DNA of 64,000 nucleotides from Solidesulfovibrio aerotolerans. Its GTDB lineage: Bacteria; Desulfobacterota; Desulfovibrionia; Desulfovibrionales; Desulfovibrionaceae. Positions 47,368-56,333 of the stretch are shown here, piece by piece; position 1 is the stretch's first letter, and the number at the start of each line of letters is the position of its first letter. The position numbers were made by a program, and so were the translations under genes. The stretch is from positions 1 through 64,000 of the forward strand of contig NZ_WVUD01000013.1 of assembly GCF_009856865.1 (NCBI RefSeq), in the 5' to 3' direction. Under the pieces are notes generated by a model, which saw only the letters and a program-made list of their open reading frames with translations, made no database searches and was not told the DNA's origin.

Positions 47368-48159
47368 GTGACAGCAGTTCCTGACAACGCCACCCCGCCG
47401 GCCCCGGACGCCGCCGCTGCGGCCATTCGCGTCGAAGGCCTGACCATGGCCTACGGCGACTTCGTCATCATGCGTGATCTCAATTTCACCGTGCGACTCG
47501 GCGATATCTTTATTATCATGGGTGGCAGCGGCTGCGGCAAATCCACCTTGCTGCGGATGCTGGTGGGGCTCAAAGCCCCGGCCGCCGGCAAGGTGTTCTA
47601 CCGGGAAGGCAGCCTTTGGGACGCCCCGCCGGATGCGCGCCACGCCATCCTGCGCCGCACCGGCATCCTCTACCAGTCCGGGGCGCTTTTCAGCTCCATG
47701 ACCCTGGCCGAGAACATCTCCCTGCCCCTGTCGCAGTATACTGCCCTGACGCGCGGCGAGATTCGCGACATTGTATCGCTCAAACTGGCCCTGGTCGGTC
47801 TGGCCGGGTTTGAGGATTTCTATCCCTCGGAAATCAGCGGCGGCATGTGCAAGCGGGCCGGTCTGGCCCGGGCCATGGCCCTTGACCCGGACATCCTCTT
47901 TTTCGACGAGCCTTCGGCCGGACTGGACCCGGTCAGCGCCCACAACCTGGACGAACTTATCCTGGAACTGCGCGAAAGCCTCAAAGCCACCTTCGTGGTG
48001 GTCACCCACGAACTGGCCAGCATTTTTGCCATCGGCAACAACTCCGTCTATCTCGACGTGGAAACGCGGACCATGACCGCCTCAGGCGATCCCAAAGAGA
48101 TGCTCGCCAATGCCACCGACCCTAAACTGCGCCGGTTTCTTACCCGGGGCCAGGAATAG
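47368..48159 (+). CDS. MlaF-type ABC transporter ATPase
   Basis: The 263-residue ATPase has Walker A GGSGCGKST (near residue 50), the Q-loop LYQSGALFSSMT typical of MlaF, the signature SGGMCKR, and Walker B DILFFDEPSAGLDPV, followed by the switch His in VVTHEL. The GTG at 47368, with a GAGG site, starts seven bases after the permease gene. It powers lipid transport by the adjacent permease. Confidence 0.92.
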   Translation: MTAVPDNATPPAPDAAAAAIRVEGLTMAYGDFVIMRDLNFTVRLGDIFIIMGGSGCGKSTLLRMLVGLKAPAAGKVFYREGSLWDAPPDARHAILRRTGILYQSGALFSSMTLAENISLPLSQYTALTRGEIRDIVSLKLALVGLAGFEDFYPSEISGGMCKRAGLARAMALDPDILFFDEPSAGLDPVSAHNLDELILELRESLKATFVVVTHELASIFAIGNNSVYLDVETRTMTASGDPKEMLANATDPKLRRFLTRGQE

Positions 48160-48177
48160 CGCAAAGGATTTTTCATC

Positions 48178-49188
48178 ATGAGCGGTGCCGCCAACAAAAC
48201 CATGATCGGACTTTTCGTGCTGGGATCGCTGGCCCTGGCCCTGGGTGCCATTGTCGCCCTGGGTTCGGGTGTCTTTTTCACCCAGAAGTTTCCCTGCATC
48301 ATGTATTTCCCCAACTCCGTTTCCGGGCTCGAAATCGGCGCACCCGTGCTGTTTCGGGGCGTGCCCATCGGCTCGGTCAAGGAGATCAGCATCGAAGCCG
48401 ACGCCTCCCGCCTGCATTTCTACATTCCGGTTGTGGTGGAAATCCTTGGCAGCAAGATCAAGCTGGCCCCCAGCGAGAAACACAAGGCCGCGGAAAATTT
48501 GGCCCAGGCCCGCAAGGAAACGGCCGGCGATCTGCTCTCCCAACTCATCGACAAGGGACTGCGCGCCCAGCTTGTCACCCAAAGCTTCGTCACCGGCCAG
48601 TTGGCCGTCTCCCTCGACCTCATGCCCGACACCCCGGTGCGCCTGGTTGGCGGCGCGCCGCTGCCGGAAATCCCCACCGTCCCGTCAACGTTTGAGAAGC
48701 TGACCGAAACCATCAAGCAACTGCCGCTTCAGGAGCTGGTCAACCGGCTTATCGGCGCGGTCACCGGCATCGAAAAGCTCGTCAATTCGCCTGAATTGAC
48801 CAAAATGCCCACCAAGATCGACACCGTGCTCAGCAACGGCAACGAGCTGATGCTCGAACTGCGCAGCAAGGTCGGGCCGCTGACCAGCAATCTCGACGAA
48901 GCCGTCACCAGCTTCACCGAGCTGGCCAAGCATCTCGACCACCGCACCGACGGGCTGAGCGCTTCGGCCAAGACCGCCATGGACTCCTTTGACGCCACGC
49001 TCAAGGAAAGCCGGGCCGCCATCGGCAAATTCCAGAAAATCGTGAGCAGCGATTCGCCCACAGTCACCGACCTCAACCGGGCACTGGCGGAAATCGCCAC
49101 GGCCGCCCGGTCCATCCGCGCACTGGCCGATTATCTTGAACGCCACCCCGAGGCGCTCATCCAGGGCAAGGGAGGCCCGCACAAATGA
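48178..49188 (+). CDS. MlaD-type MCE-domain protein
   Basis: The 336-residue protein has an N-terminal membrane anchor (about residues 8-30). An MCE domain follows (about 38-115, with SGLEIGAPVLFRGVPIGSV), then a long helical C-terminal region to residue 336, longer than E. coli MlaD. Such proteins form hexameric periplasmic rings that bind lipid. It follows the ATPase gene by 18 bases and overlaps the lipoprotein gene by four. Confidence 0.92.
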   Translation: MSGAANKTMIGLFVLGSLALALGAIVALGSGVFFTQKFPCIMYFPNSVSGLEIGAPVLFRGVPIGSVKEISIEADASRLHFYIPVVVEILGSKIKLAPSEKHKAAENLAQARKETAGDLLSQLIDKGLRAQLVTQSFVTGQLAVSLDLMPDTPVRLVGGAPLPEIPTVPSTFEKLTETIKQLPLQELVNRLIGAVTGIEKLVNSPELTKMPTKIDTVLSNGNELMLELRSKVGPLTSNLDEAVTSFTELAKHLDHRTDGLSASAKTAMDSFDATLKESRAAIGKFQKIVSSDSPTVTDLNRALAEIATAARSIRALADYLERHPEALIQGKGGPHK

Positions 49189-49787
49189 TGATCCCATCCC
49201 GCGCATCCTGCGTCGCCCTGTTGGCCGGCGCGGCCTGCTGCCTGCCACTCCTGGCCGGCTGCGGCAAATCAGCGCCCACCCATTTCTATTCCCTCAATAC
49301 CGCCGCGCCCAAAACCGACACAGTCCCGGCCGGCCCGTGCCTGTCCGTGGGCATCGGTCCCGTGGATCTGCCGGCCTACCTCGACCGGTCCCAGATCGTC
49401 ACCCGCCTTGGCGACAACCAGATGCATCTGGCCGATTTCGACCAGTGGATCGAATCACCCCATGACAACTTCCAGCGCGCCCTGACCGACAACCTGTCGC
49501 GGCTTATCTGCGCCAAACCGCTTTTCACCTACCCCTGGCCCGTGGGCGGACACCCGGATCGTCAGGTTGTTATCCAGGTGGCCCGCTTTGACGGGGCGCT
49601 TGGCCAGGAAGCGGTCCTTCGGGTGAGTTGGTCTGTCCTTGACGCCGACAACAAAACCCTCGACTGGCGCTCCACCGACTACCGCGAGGCCGTCCAAGGG
49701 CCGGACTACGCCGCCCTGGCCGCTGCCCAGAGCCGGCTGGTGGAAAAGTTCGCCAAAGACGTGGCCGCGAGCCTGGGCGCGAAATAA
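49185..49787 (+). CDS. PqiC-like ABC transport auxiliary lipoprotein
   Basis: The 200-residue product has a lipoprotein signal with lipobox LAGC near residue 26. The family pattern follows: FYSLNTAAP, VGIGPVDLPAYLDRSQIVTR and LADFDQWIESP. PqiC-type lipoproteins are outer-membrane partners of MCE systems. Its ATG overlaps the mlaD-like stop (ATGA), so the four-gene operon is tightly coupled. Combining MlaE/F/D-like subunits with a PqiC-like partner is common outside the enterics. Confidence 0.9.
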   Translation: MMIPSRASCVALLAGAACCLPLLAGCGKSAPTHFYSLNTAAPKTDTVPAGPCLSVGIGPVDLPAYLDRSQIVTRLGDNQMHLADFDQWIESPHDNFQRALTDNLSRLICAKPLFTYPWPVGGHPDRQVVIQVARFDGALGQEAVLRVSWSVLDADNKTLDWRSTDYREAVQGPDYAALAAAQSRLVEKFAKDVAASLGAK

Positions 49788-49818
49788 ACCGGAACCGGGG
49801 TGCTGCCCCGGTTCCGGT
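49788..49818. terminator. 13-bp hairpin after the lipid-transport operon
   Basis: ACCGGAACCGGGG (49788-49800) pairs perfectly with 49806-49818 around a five-base loop, directly after the stop. It has no T tract and may act as a 3'-end stabiliser. Confidence 0.6.
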
Positions 49819-49941
49819 CTGCTGTGCCCGGCTCGGCCGGCGCATCATGCTTGGAGACATCTGCGTTGCCCGGCCCCGGGCGGCGTGTTGGCTTCTGCGC
49901 CCCCGCCTGGAACCTGCCCCGGCGAAGGCTCAAGCCCTGGC

Positions 49942-49984
49942 CCTGCCCGGGGCGCGCCATCAGACAGCGCGCGCCCCGGGCAGG
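49942..49984. repeat. 16-bp perfect GC inverted repeat
   Basis: Arms 49942-49957 and 49969-49984 (CCTGCCCGGGGCGCGC and complement) enclose an 11-base loop. It lies between the first hairpin and the T-tract terminator near 50002, in the convergent gap with rsgA. Confidence 0.8.
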
Positions 49985-50001
49985 AGTCGTCCGGCCGCAC
50001 G

Positions 50002-50036
50002 GACCGCTGCGGTCTCAGCGGTCTTTTCGTTTTTTC
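50002..50036 (+). terminator. Intrinsic terminator overlapping the rsgA 3' end
   Basis: GACCGCTG (50002-50009) pairs with CAGCGGTC (50016-50023), followed by TTTTCGTTTTTT. It ends plus-strand transcription of the lipid-transport operon and lies partly within the last codons of rsgA. Confidence 0.75.
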
Positions 50037-51070
50037 ACGGCTTTGACGAGACGGCCAAAGGCCTTGTCCTTTTTACGTTTGTCCAGGGACGACAGGGCGT
50101 AATAGGCGGACTCCTTCTTAAGCTTGCAGTAGTTGGCGTAGCGCTGCGCCGCCAGTTCCCCGTTTTGAAGGGCAGCAGCCACGGCGCAACCTGGCTCGCC
50201 CCCGTGGCTGCAATCGGCATAGCGGCAACGGGCGGCCAGGGCGGCGATGTCTTCAAACCCCGCCTCGATGCCCTCGCCGGCGTCGGCAAGGCCCAGTTCC
50301 CGCATCCCCGGCGTGTCGATGACCAAGGCTCCCTGGCTGCAAACGACAAGCTGGCGGCGCGTGGTGGTGTGGGTGCCTTCCCCGGTACCGCTGACCGCCC
50401 TGGTCTCAAAGGCTTTCCGGCCCACAAGACGGTTAATGAGCGTCGTTTTCCCCACCCCTGACGAGCCGAGCAGGCAGGCGGTCTGGCCGGCAACGAGGTG
50501 AGGCCCCAGCGCCTCCCAGCCGGTGCCGGTGACGGTACTGAGCGCGATCACCTCGGCTGTGGTCATGGCCGCAACGAGCGCAATTTTTTGTTCCAGGTCT
50601 TCCCGGTCGATCAGGTCGGTCTTGGTCAGGACAACAACAGGGGTGACGCCGCCATCGGCCGCCATGGCCAGATAGCGGTCCAGGCGGTTGGGGTTAAAAT
50701 CGAAGTGGCAGGACTGCACCAGAAAGGCGGTATCGATGTTGGCGGCGATCATCTGGATGGCCCGGGAGTCGCCGGGGGAGCGGCGGCGCAAAAACGATTT
50801 TCGCGGCAACACCTGCTGGATGAGGGCGGCGGCGTCGTCGTTATAATACGAGACGATCACCCAATCGCCCGCGCAGGGCAGCTCGTCCGGGCTTTTCAGG
50901 GTGTAGGCCAGCCGGCCGGCCAGTTCGGCCGGGATTTCCCCTGACCCGTTCCGTACGCGGTAGATGCCGCGATCAACGGCGCAGACGCGGGCAACGCCGC
51001 AGCCCTTTTGAAGAGACGTGGGGAGCTGGCGCTCAAACCAATGGTCGAAACCGAGATTGTGTAATTCCAT
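50015..51070 (-). CDS. rsgA: Ribosome small-subunit-dependent GTPase RsgA
   Basis: RsgA is a GTPase acting in late 30S ribosomal subunit maturation. The 351-residue product has an N-terminal OB fold and a circularly permuted GTPase with G4 TKTD before G1 GSSGVGKTTLINRL (near residue 203) and G3 DTPGMREL. A C-terminal zinc site follows (CRYADCSHGGEPGC). The ATG at 51070 gives the normal length. The frame continues upstream without support. The C-terminal tail is Lys/Arg-rich. Confidence 0.95.
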   Translation of the reverse strand: MELHNLGFDHWFERQLPTSLQKGCGVARVCAVDRGIYRVRNGSGEIPAELAGRLAYTLKSPDELPCAGDWVIVSYYNDDAAALIQQVLPRKSFLRRRSPGDSRAIQMIAANIDTAFLVQSCHFDFNPNRLDRYLAMAADGGVTPVVVLTKTDLIDREDLEQKIALVAAMTTAEVIALSTVTGTGWEALGPHLVAGQTACLLGSSGVGKTTLINRLVGRKAFETRAVSGTGEGTHTTTRRQLVVCSQGALVIDTPGMRELGLADAGEGIEAGFEDIAALAARCRYADCSHGGEPGCAVAAALQNGELAAQRYANYCKLKKESAYYALSSLDKRKKDKAFGRLVKAVKKRKDR

Positions 51071-51461
51071 GGACAGGGCACTCCTTGTGCGTGGCGGCAA
51101 AGCCAAGCCTGAGGATGGACGGCGCAAAGGCACGTCCCAGGCGAGGCATGGGCGCAATAAGCTTGGATAACGCCAAGGGAGTGGTTGCCGGAGAAGCACA
51201 ACGAAAGACCGACCCGAAGAAATCGGGCAGGTGCGGTACGGACGGAACTATTCGCCCCGAAGCGGCTGCGGCCTCCTTCAGGGAAGGAGGTTTACGTCTT
51301 TTGGGCGCTTACCGGCCGCGGCTTTCGCCGGCAACCAGTACGACAAGATCCAATGATGTGGTGCGCAAAAAAGCTCCTTTGGAAAAGCGACTCGATTTTT
51401 TCTTCATAGGCAAGGGGTGCCCTGGCGTCAAGGTGGCCGGTTCTCCCCCTGCGACTCTTTG

Positions 51462-51496
51462 GGGGTTCGGGGGCTTGAGGCCCCCGCCGCCGGAGC
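51462..51496 (-). repeat. Modular hairpin repeat, copy F (short)
   Basis: On the minus strand it reads CTCCGGCGGC, a GGGGGCCT-C-AAGCCCCC hairpin and GAACCCCCAAAG. It is a diverged, truncated copy that does not adjoin a stop codon. Confidence 0.6.
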
Positions 51497-51589
51497 AACG
51501 GTGGTTCCTGTCAAGCACAAACGCTGGCTGTCCTGACCGGTGAGCGGCCAATGTGCCCGCCAACGCCCAAAACCCCTTGAAAATCGTTT

Positions 51590-51672
51590 CCCGTCGGGGG
51601 GTCCGGGGGGATCATCCCCCCGGCCGCCGGAGGCATCTTCTGTCTTCTCTTCTCTTCTCTTCTCTTGCGCCC
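51590..51672 (-). repeat. Modular hairpin repeat, copy E
   Basis: From the hynD stop, a run of AAGAG units (five-base microsatellite, 51644-51666) leads into ACAGAAGATGCCTCCGGCGG. The GGGGGG-ATGA-TCCCCCC hairpin and GGACCCCCC follow. Its core is nearly identical to that of copy A, 46 kb away. Confidence 0.8.
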
Positions 51673-51674
51673 AC

Positions 51675-52169
51675 TCAGGCCTTGGGCGTGGCAACGCCGC
51701 CGGCGGCGGCCAGTTCTTTGAGGGCGATTTCGAGCATGGCGGGCACGCGTTCGGCCACGGTGGCGGACAGGTCGATGCTCATATTTTTGAAATCCTGCGG
51801 TTCCATGCCGATGACCACGGTGTCGGGGCGTTTGCCGACGAGTTCGCAGTAGATCAGCGTATCCACGAGATCGGACTGGTGCATGGAGTCTTTAAAGGCC
51901 AGGGATTTGCGCAGATCGTCGCCGGTAAAGCGGTAAATGGTGCCTGGAACGTCGCCGCCAAGGACGGCATCGAGGACGATACAGTAATCGGCATCCATGA
52001 GCGGCTGCATGAGGCGCATGCCGAGGTTGCCGCCGTCCATGAGGGTGACGTTGTCGGAAAAATCATACGTTTCGAGCAGGCGTTCCACGGCGCGCACGCC
52101 GACGCCTTCGTCGGTGTACAGGATATTGCCGACGCCGAGGATGAGGATTTTCTGGGGTTCGCCGGTCAT
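51675..52169 (-). CDS. hynD: [NiFe] hydrogenase maturation endopeptidase
   Basis: This HyaD-type protease cleaves the C-terminal extension of the hydrogenase large subunit once nickel is inserted. The 164-residue product has the nickel-sensing residues of the family: the Glu in LGVGNILYTDEGVGVRAVE, the Asp in VLDAVLGGDVPG, and the His in SMHQSDL. The ATG at 52169 has an AAGGAG site five bases upstream, and a GTG two codons earlier would overlap that site. It is the third gene of the hyn operon but is separated from hynA by an intrinsic terminator. Confidence 0.93.
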   Translation of the reverse strand: MTGEPQKILILGVGNILYTDEGVGVRAVERLLETYDFSDNVTLMDGGNLGMRLMQPLMDADYCIVLDAVLGGDVPGTIYRFTGDDLRKSLAFKDSMHQSDLVDTLIYCELVGKRPDTVVIGMEPQDFKNMSIDLSATVAERVPAMLEIALKELAAAGGVATPKA

Positions 52170-52180
52170 GGGCACTCCTT

Positions 52181-52216
52181 AAAAAAAGGGAGAACCCGGC
52201 CGGGGCCGGGTTCTCC
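52181..52216 (-). terminator. Terminator between hynA and hynD
   Basis: On the minus strand a 12-bp stem (52205-52216 with 52189-52200) with a four-base loop is followed by seven U residues. The hynD ribosome binding site begins at the end of this U tract. Read-through would give hynD less transcript than hynBA. Confidence 0.88.
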
Positions 52217-52238
52217 AGAGGTAGCAATCGGGAGCGGG

Positions 52239-53936
52239 TTAGACAACCCGGAACTTGAGCACTTCGTTGGTCTCGGGCTCGATGATGTGCACGCCGCAGG
52301 CGATGCAGGGATCGAAGGCGTGGACCGTGCGCAGGATTTCGACCGGACGCTTGGGATCGGCGATGGGGGTGCCGATCAGCGCCTCTTCGACCGGGCTCTT
52401 GTCGCCCTTGGCCCCGCGGGGTCCGAGGTTCCAGGTGGAGGGAACGACCAGCTGGAAGTTGTCGATCTTTTTGTTTTTGATGCGAATCCAGTGGGACAGC
52501 GCGCCGCGCGGGGCGTCGCAAAGGCCAACGCCCTTGGCCTCGTCGCCGGGCATTTCCCACTTGGCGCACAGGGTGTTGTCTTTGGCCGAGCTGTCGGCGA
52601 ATTCCTTGATCCAGCCGTCGATCTTGGCGGCGACGATGGCGGTCTCGATGCCGCGGGCAGCGGTGCGGCCCAAGGTCGAGTGCAGGGCGGTGGCCGGAAC
52701 GGACAGCTTGCCGAGCACCATGTCAACGACCTTTTTGAATTCCGGCTGACCCTTGGCGTAGGCGATGAAGGTACGGGCCAGGGGGCCGACTTCCATGGCG
52801 TTGCCTTTGTAGCGGGGGGCCTTCATCCAGGAGTAGTGGTCCTTGTCGTCGAGCTTGGTGTAGTTGGGATCGGTTACGCCGTCGTAGGGATGCAGGCCGT
52901 CGGCACCGGGCTTGTACCAGGAGTACTTGACGTCTTCGTAGATGGCGCCGAGATCGACCTTGTCCACCTTGCCCAGATCGCGGTTCATGATGACACCGGC
53001 CGGGAAGTAGGAGGAGTCCATGTGCTTTTCGGGCGAGCTTTCGTCGGTGGCGAATTCGCCGAAGGCCATGTAGTTGGTGCAGCCGCCGATGCCGCCCCAG
53101 TCCTTGTAAAAGCCAGCCACAGCCAGCAGGTCCGGGATATAGACATCATTGACGAACTTGCAGACTTCCTGGGTGAGCGTCAGGTAGTTGGCAAGGGGTT
53201 CTTTGCCCATGGCGTTGTAGTTGGAGCAGCCGCCCACCACGGTGAACTGGGTGTGGGGGTTTTTGCCGCCGAGAATAGCCATGGCGCTGGCCGCTTTGAC
53301 TTGCAGGTGCAGGGCTTCCAGGTAGTGGGCGGTGGCGATGAGATCGACTTCGGGCGGCAGATAGTAGGCCTTGTGTCCGCCGAGGAAGTAGGCGTTGGTG
53401 AAGATGCCGAGCTGGCCGGTCTCCACGAAGGCTTTGAGTTTGTCCTGCACGGCCTTTAAGGTCGCGGCGGAGTTGCCGGGCCGGGCCGGGGCGATGGTTT
53501 CGGCCAGTTTGGCGGCCTTGACCGGATCGGCTTTGAGGGCATTGGTCACATCCACCCAGTCCAGGGCGTGGAGGTGATAGAAGTGGACAATGTGGTCATG
53601 CAGATACTGGGAAGCCATGACCAGGTTGCGCATCATCCGGGCGTTGCCGGGGATGTTGACCTTGACGGCGTCGTCAACGCACCGGGTGGAGGCCAGGGCG
53701 TGGACGTAGGTGCAGACGCCGCAGGCGCGCTGGGTGAAGTGCTGGGCGTCGCGGGGGTCGCGGCCCTTGAGGATGATTTCCAGACCGCGGAAGAGCTGCG
53801 AGGAGCTCCAGGCGTCTTTGACTTTTCCGTTTTCAACTTCGACCATGATCCGCAGGTGGCCTTCGATGCGGGTGATGGGATCGACCACAATGGGGCCGGT
53901 GAAGGTCGATTGCGGCGTGGGTTTGCTCTCAGCCAT
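52239..53936 (-). CDS. hynA: Periplasmic [NiFe] hydrogenase large subunit
   Basis: The large subunit holds the Ni-Fe active site that oxidises or evolves hydrogen. The 565-residue product has both nickel-binding motifs: RACGVC (near residue 70) and DPCIACGVH at the C-terminus. Fifteen residues follow it (IIEPETNEVLKFRVV) for removal by the protease. It has no signal peptide of its own, and the family is exported bound to the small subunit, whose Tat signal is intact. The sequence closely resembles my recollection of the D. fructosovorans enzyme. It lies 74 bases after hynB. Confidence 0.97.
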   Translation of the reverse strand: MAESKPTPQSTFTGPIVVDPITRIEGHLRIMVEVENGKVKDAWSSSQLFRGLEIILKGRDPRDAQHFTQRACGVCTYVHALASTRCVDDAVKVNIPGNARMMRNLVMASQYLHDHIVHFYHLHALDWVDVTNALKADPVKAAKLAETIAPARPGNSAATLKAVQDKLKAFVETGQLGIFTNAYFLGGHKAYYLPPEVDLIATAHYLEALHLQVKAASAMAILGGKNPHTQFTVVGGCSNYNAMGKEPLANYLTLTQEVCKFVNDVYIPDLLAVAGFYKDWGGIGGCTNYMAFGEFATDESSPEKHMDSSYFPAGVIMNRDLGKVDKVDLGAIYEDVKYSWYKPGADGLHPYDGVTDPNYTKLDDKDHYSWMKAPRYKGNAMEVGPLARTFIAYAKGQPEFKKVVDMVLGKLSVPATALHSTLGRTAARGIETAIVAAKIDGWIKEFADSSAKDNTLCAKWEMPGDEAKGVGLCDAPRGALSHWIRIKNKKIDNFQLVVPSTWNLGPRGAKGDKSPVEEALIGTPIADPKRPVEILRTVHAFDPCIACGVHIIEPETNEVLKFRVV

Positions 53937-54010
53937 ATGCTTCCTCCGTCACGGAACGTTCGCTGCTGGGTGTGATGTCCAGGGTCTTGCCTTGCCGAAG
54001 CGGGGCGGTG

Positions 54011-54955
54011 TTAGCCCTGCTCGTAGAAGGGGGTCATGGTGTCCCAGAAGTCCGGCTCGCTGCAACCGATGCAGGGGTGTCCGGCCTTGACGGGCCAGTT
54101 GACCTGATTGAACAGCACTTTGGGACAGTTGTTGTAGGTGACCGGACCCTTGCAGCCGAGTTCGTAGAGGCAGTAGCCTTTCTTGGCCTCTTCGGAGTCG
54201 AAGGAGGGAGCGAATTCGGAGGCCTCAAAATGCTTCAGGCGCTCACAGTTGTCGTGGACAAGTTCGCCGAAGAAGATTTTCGGACGGCCGTTGGAGTCGA
54301 GTTCGGGGATGCCCTTTTCCAGGACATGGACCACGGCGCCGATGAAGTTGATGGGATTGGGCGGGCAACCGGCGATGTTGATGGTGGTCAACCCGGTGGC
54401 TTCGCTGACACTGATGGACTGGCTGGGGTTGGGCTTGGCTTTCTGGATGCCGCCGTAGGACGAGCAGGTGCCGATGCAGATGACACCCTTGGCCTTGGGA
54501 GCCAGTTTTTTGGTGGTTTCCAGCATGGGATGCCCGGAAACCATGCCCCAGTTGCCGCCGTCGATGGTGGGCAGCCCGCCTTCAACGACCAGATAATATC
54601 CGTCAGGCGAAGAGACGGCTTGGTGCAAAGCATCCTCGGCGGCATCGCCGGCGGCGGCCATGATGGTCTCCTGGTAGTCCAGGGAGATCGTGTCGAGGAT
54701 CAACGAATCGATAAACGGCTTGATCGTGCGCAGGGCTGCTTCGGTGCAGCCGGTGCACTCGGCGTTATGCAGCCAGACCACCGACGGACGGCGTTTGGCT
54801 GTGAGCGCCTGGGCCACTTTGGGCGCGAAAGCCGGGCCCATGCCCATGGCCGCGGCCACAGTGGCGCAGAATTTCATGAAGTCGCGGCGGGAGACGCCGT
54901 GCTGTTCAAGCCGTTTTTCCGCATCATCCCTGCCAAGACCCACGGAAAAGTTCAT
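54011..54955 (-). CDS. hynB: Periplasmic [NiFe] hydrogenase small subunit
   Basis: The small subunit carries three iron-sulfur clusters from the active site to cytochrome c3. The 314-residue precursor has a Tat signal SRRDFMKF (about residues 26-33) followed by a hydrophobic segment to about residue 50. The mature protein begins near [20 protein letters not shown], with later cluster ligands in [17 protein letters not shown], and the C-terminal [10 protein letters not shown] and CIGCSEP motifs. The ATG at 54955 has an AAGGAGG site. It is first in the operon hynB-hynA-hynD. Confidence 0.97.
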   Translation of the reverse strand: MNFSVGLGRDDAEKRLEQHGVSRRDFMKFCATVAAAMGMGPAFAPKVAQALTAKRRPSVVWLHNAECTGCTEAALRTIKPFIDSLILDTISLDYQETIMAAAGDAAEDALHQAVSSPDGYYLVVEGGLPTIDGGNWGMVSGHPMLETTKKLAPKAKGVICIGTCSSYGGIQKAKPNPSQSISVSEATGLTTINIAGCPPNPINFIGAVVHVLEKGIPELDSNGRPKIFFGELVHDNCERLKHFEASEFAPSFDSEEAKKGYCLYELGCKGPVTYNNCPKVLFNQVNWPVKAGHPCIGCSEPDFWDTMTPFYEQG

Positions 54956-55261
54956 AAACGTCCTCCTTGGTTTTACGAAGGGCCACGACCCTGACATCCC
55001 TGGAAGGCGTCCTGGCCGTGTTGCATCCATCCCTCGCATCGGTACCCGCCGGGCAGTGCGTCCGAACGCTCCACCCGGCCTGGCGGCATATGCCTATACC
55101 GCTGCCCGAGTTAATGTTCCCTTTGGCAGTTCATCACGAAAAGCAGGGGACGTCAATGGGGAATGCGAGATTTTTCACGTGATTCAAGGGTGTTACTGTG
55201 CGCTTGCCTCGGAAGAAGTTCTGAATACGAAATAGAAAATCGTATGCACTAGCCCCGAAGT
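54956..55261. other. Intergenic region upstream of the hyn operon
   Basis: This 306-base gap should contain the hyn promoter. On the minus strand TTGACG (near 55155) with TGAACT 17 bases on is the best sigma70 candidate, though weak. A TCACGTGA palindrome near 55177-55184 could be an operator. I saw no sigma54 (TGGCAC-N5-TTGC) promoter. Confidence 0.35.
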
Positions 55262-56164
55262 TCACTGCCCGGCCGCGCCGGGACGCACGGCTCCAACGGG
55301 ATGTACCAGCCTGCCGATATCGGCCAACGCGAGCGTCTCGCCGCGGGCCAGCCGGGCCAAGAGCACCAGTTCCGGCCGGTATTCGAAATGCATGACGTCA
55401 AATTCCGACCACTTGCCGCCCCAGATAAATCCCTCGGCCTCAAAGACCGCCACCACGGCCGGCGGGAAGCCTTGCCGCGTGGCCAGGATGTTGGTCCCGG
55501 GGGGAAAGTTGCGCCAATAGGGGTTGCCCTTGGGGCTGACATCCACGGCGGCGGCAAAGGAGTGGACGGACAGGCGCCGGGTGCCGGCAATCACCCGCCA
55601 GACCACGCCGCCCGAAGCCGGCAGCAGGAAACGGCGCAGGGACGGATCGGCAGCCAGCAGGCGGCGCAGTTGCGCTTCCACCCGGGCAAAGGCGTCGGCC
55701 GCGCCGTAGCGGGTGTTAAAGGCCATGGTCTGGCCGAGAAAGGGCACCGGGCGGCAGTTGGCTGTGACGGCGGCCTTGTCGTGGCCGTAGAGGGCCAGGA
55801 AAAGCGGCTGGACCCGGATACGGCCCGGGGAAAAATGGAGCGCCGGTTCGGCCACCACCGGCCCCAGCGGATAGGGCTGGGCCAGCATGTCCTTGATGTC
55901 GGGCTTGTCGAGCAGTTCTTCCGGGGATTTTGCCCGGCCGTCGTCGTAGGGCAGTCGCGTGCCGTCGGTCAAAACCACCGTGGCCCGGCCGGCCGGGTCC
56001 ACTTCGATGGCGGCCATGACGCCGGGATAGGCCGTGGCCAGGACGGCCAGATCGCGTTTGGCCTGGGGGGCCAGGGTCTGGCCCAGGCTCTGGGCCGGGG
56101 CTGTCAGGGCAAGGGCGAGGAGCAAGGCGCACAGACAGGAAAGGCGAAGGATGCGAAGCGGCAT
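55262..56164 (-). CDS. Exported M15-family D-alanyl-D-alanine carboxypeptidase-like protein
   Basis: The 300-residue product has a signal peptide (to about residue 25) and a C-terminal VanY/M15-type domain. Its zinc-site pattern is SVHSFAAAVDVSPKG and later FDVMHFEYRPEL. Such enzymes trim peptidoglycan stem peptides in the periplasm. The N-terminal half (about residues 30-150) is a region I do not recognise. AAGGAG stands seven bases before the ATG at 56164. It is downstream of the C_GCAxxG_C_C gene on the same strand, with a gap of about 170 bases. Confidence 0.8.
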   Translation of the reverse strand: MPLRILRLSCLCALLLALALTAPAQSLGQTLAPQAKRDLAVLATAYPGVMAAIEVDPAGRATVVLTDGTRLPYDDGRAKSPEELLDKPDIKDMLAQPYPLGPVVAEPALHFSPGRIRVQPLFLALYGHDKAAVTANCRPVPFLGQTMAFNTRYGAADAFARVEAQLRRLLAADPSLRRFLLPASGGVVWRVIAGTRRLSVHSFAAAVDVSPKGNPYWRNFPPGTNILATRQGFPPAVVAVFEAEGFIWGGKWSEFDVMHFEYRPELVLLARLARGETLALADIGRLVHPVGAVRPGAAGQ

Positions 56165-56333
56165 GGGCGGCTCCTTAAGCGTTTTGTTTTGTCGGCATAC
56201 GGCCGCTTGGGGGCAAAGGGAAGGGGGGCTGGCGGGGCGCGGTGGCAACCGGCCGGCGGGGGCCGGCGGACAGGGGCCGGCTCAGGGTCGAATTGTCTTT
56301 AAATTTGTTATGTTGACTGTTTTTTGTCGGACG

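Larger units (their letters stand above)
51071..51674. other. Gene-free 600-base region
   Basis: No convincing gene was seen. The right half holds two modular hairpin repeats (F at 51462-51496, E at 51590-51672), both in minus orientation. The left half is plain sequence upstream of rsgA, and I could not pick a clear promoter. Confidence 0.5.

Noticed and set aside
51071-51589. Coding sequence in the gap between rsgA and hynD
   Set aside because: Open frames are short, lack ribosome binding sites and recognisable motifs, and overlap repeats E and F.
54956-55261. Sigma54 promoter for the hydrogenase operon
   Set aside because: No GG-N10-GC element of the TGGCAC-N5-TTGC type was found on the minus strand.
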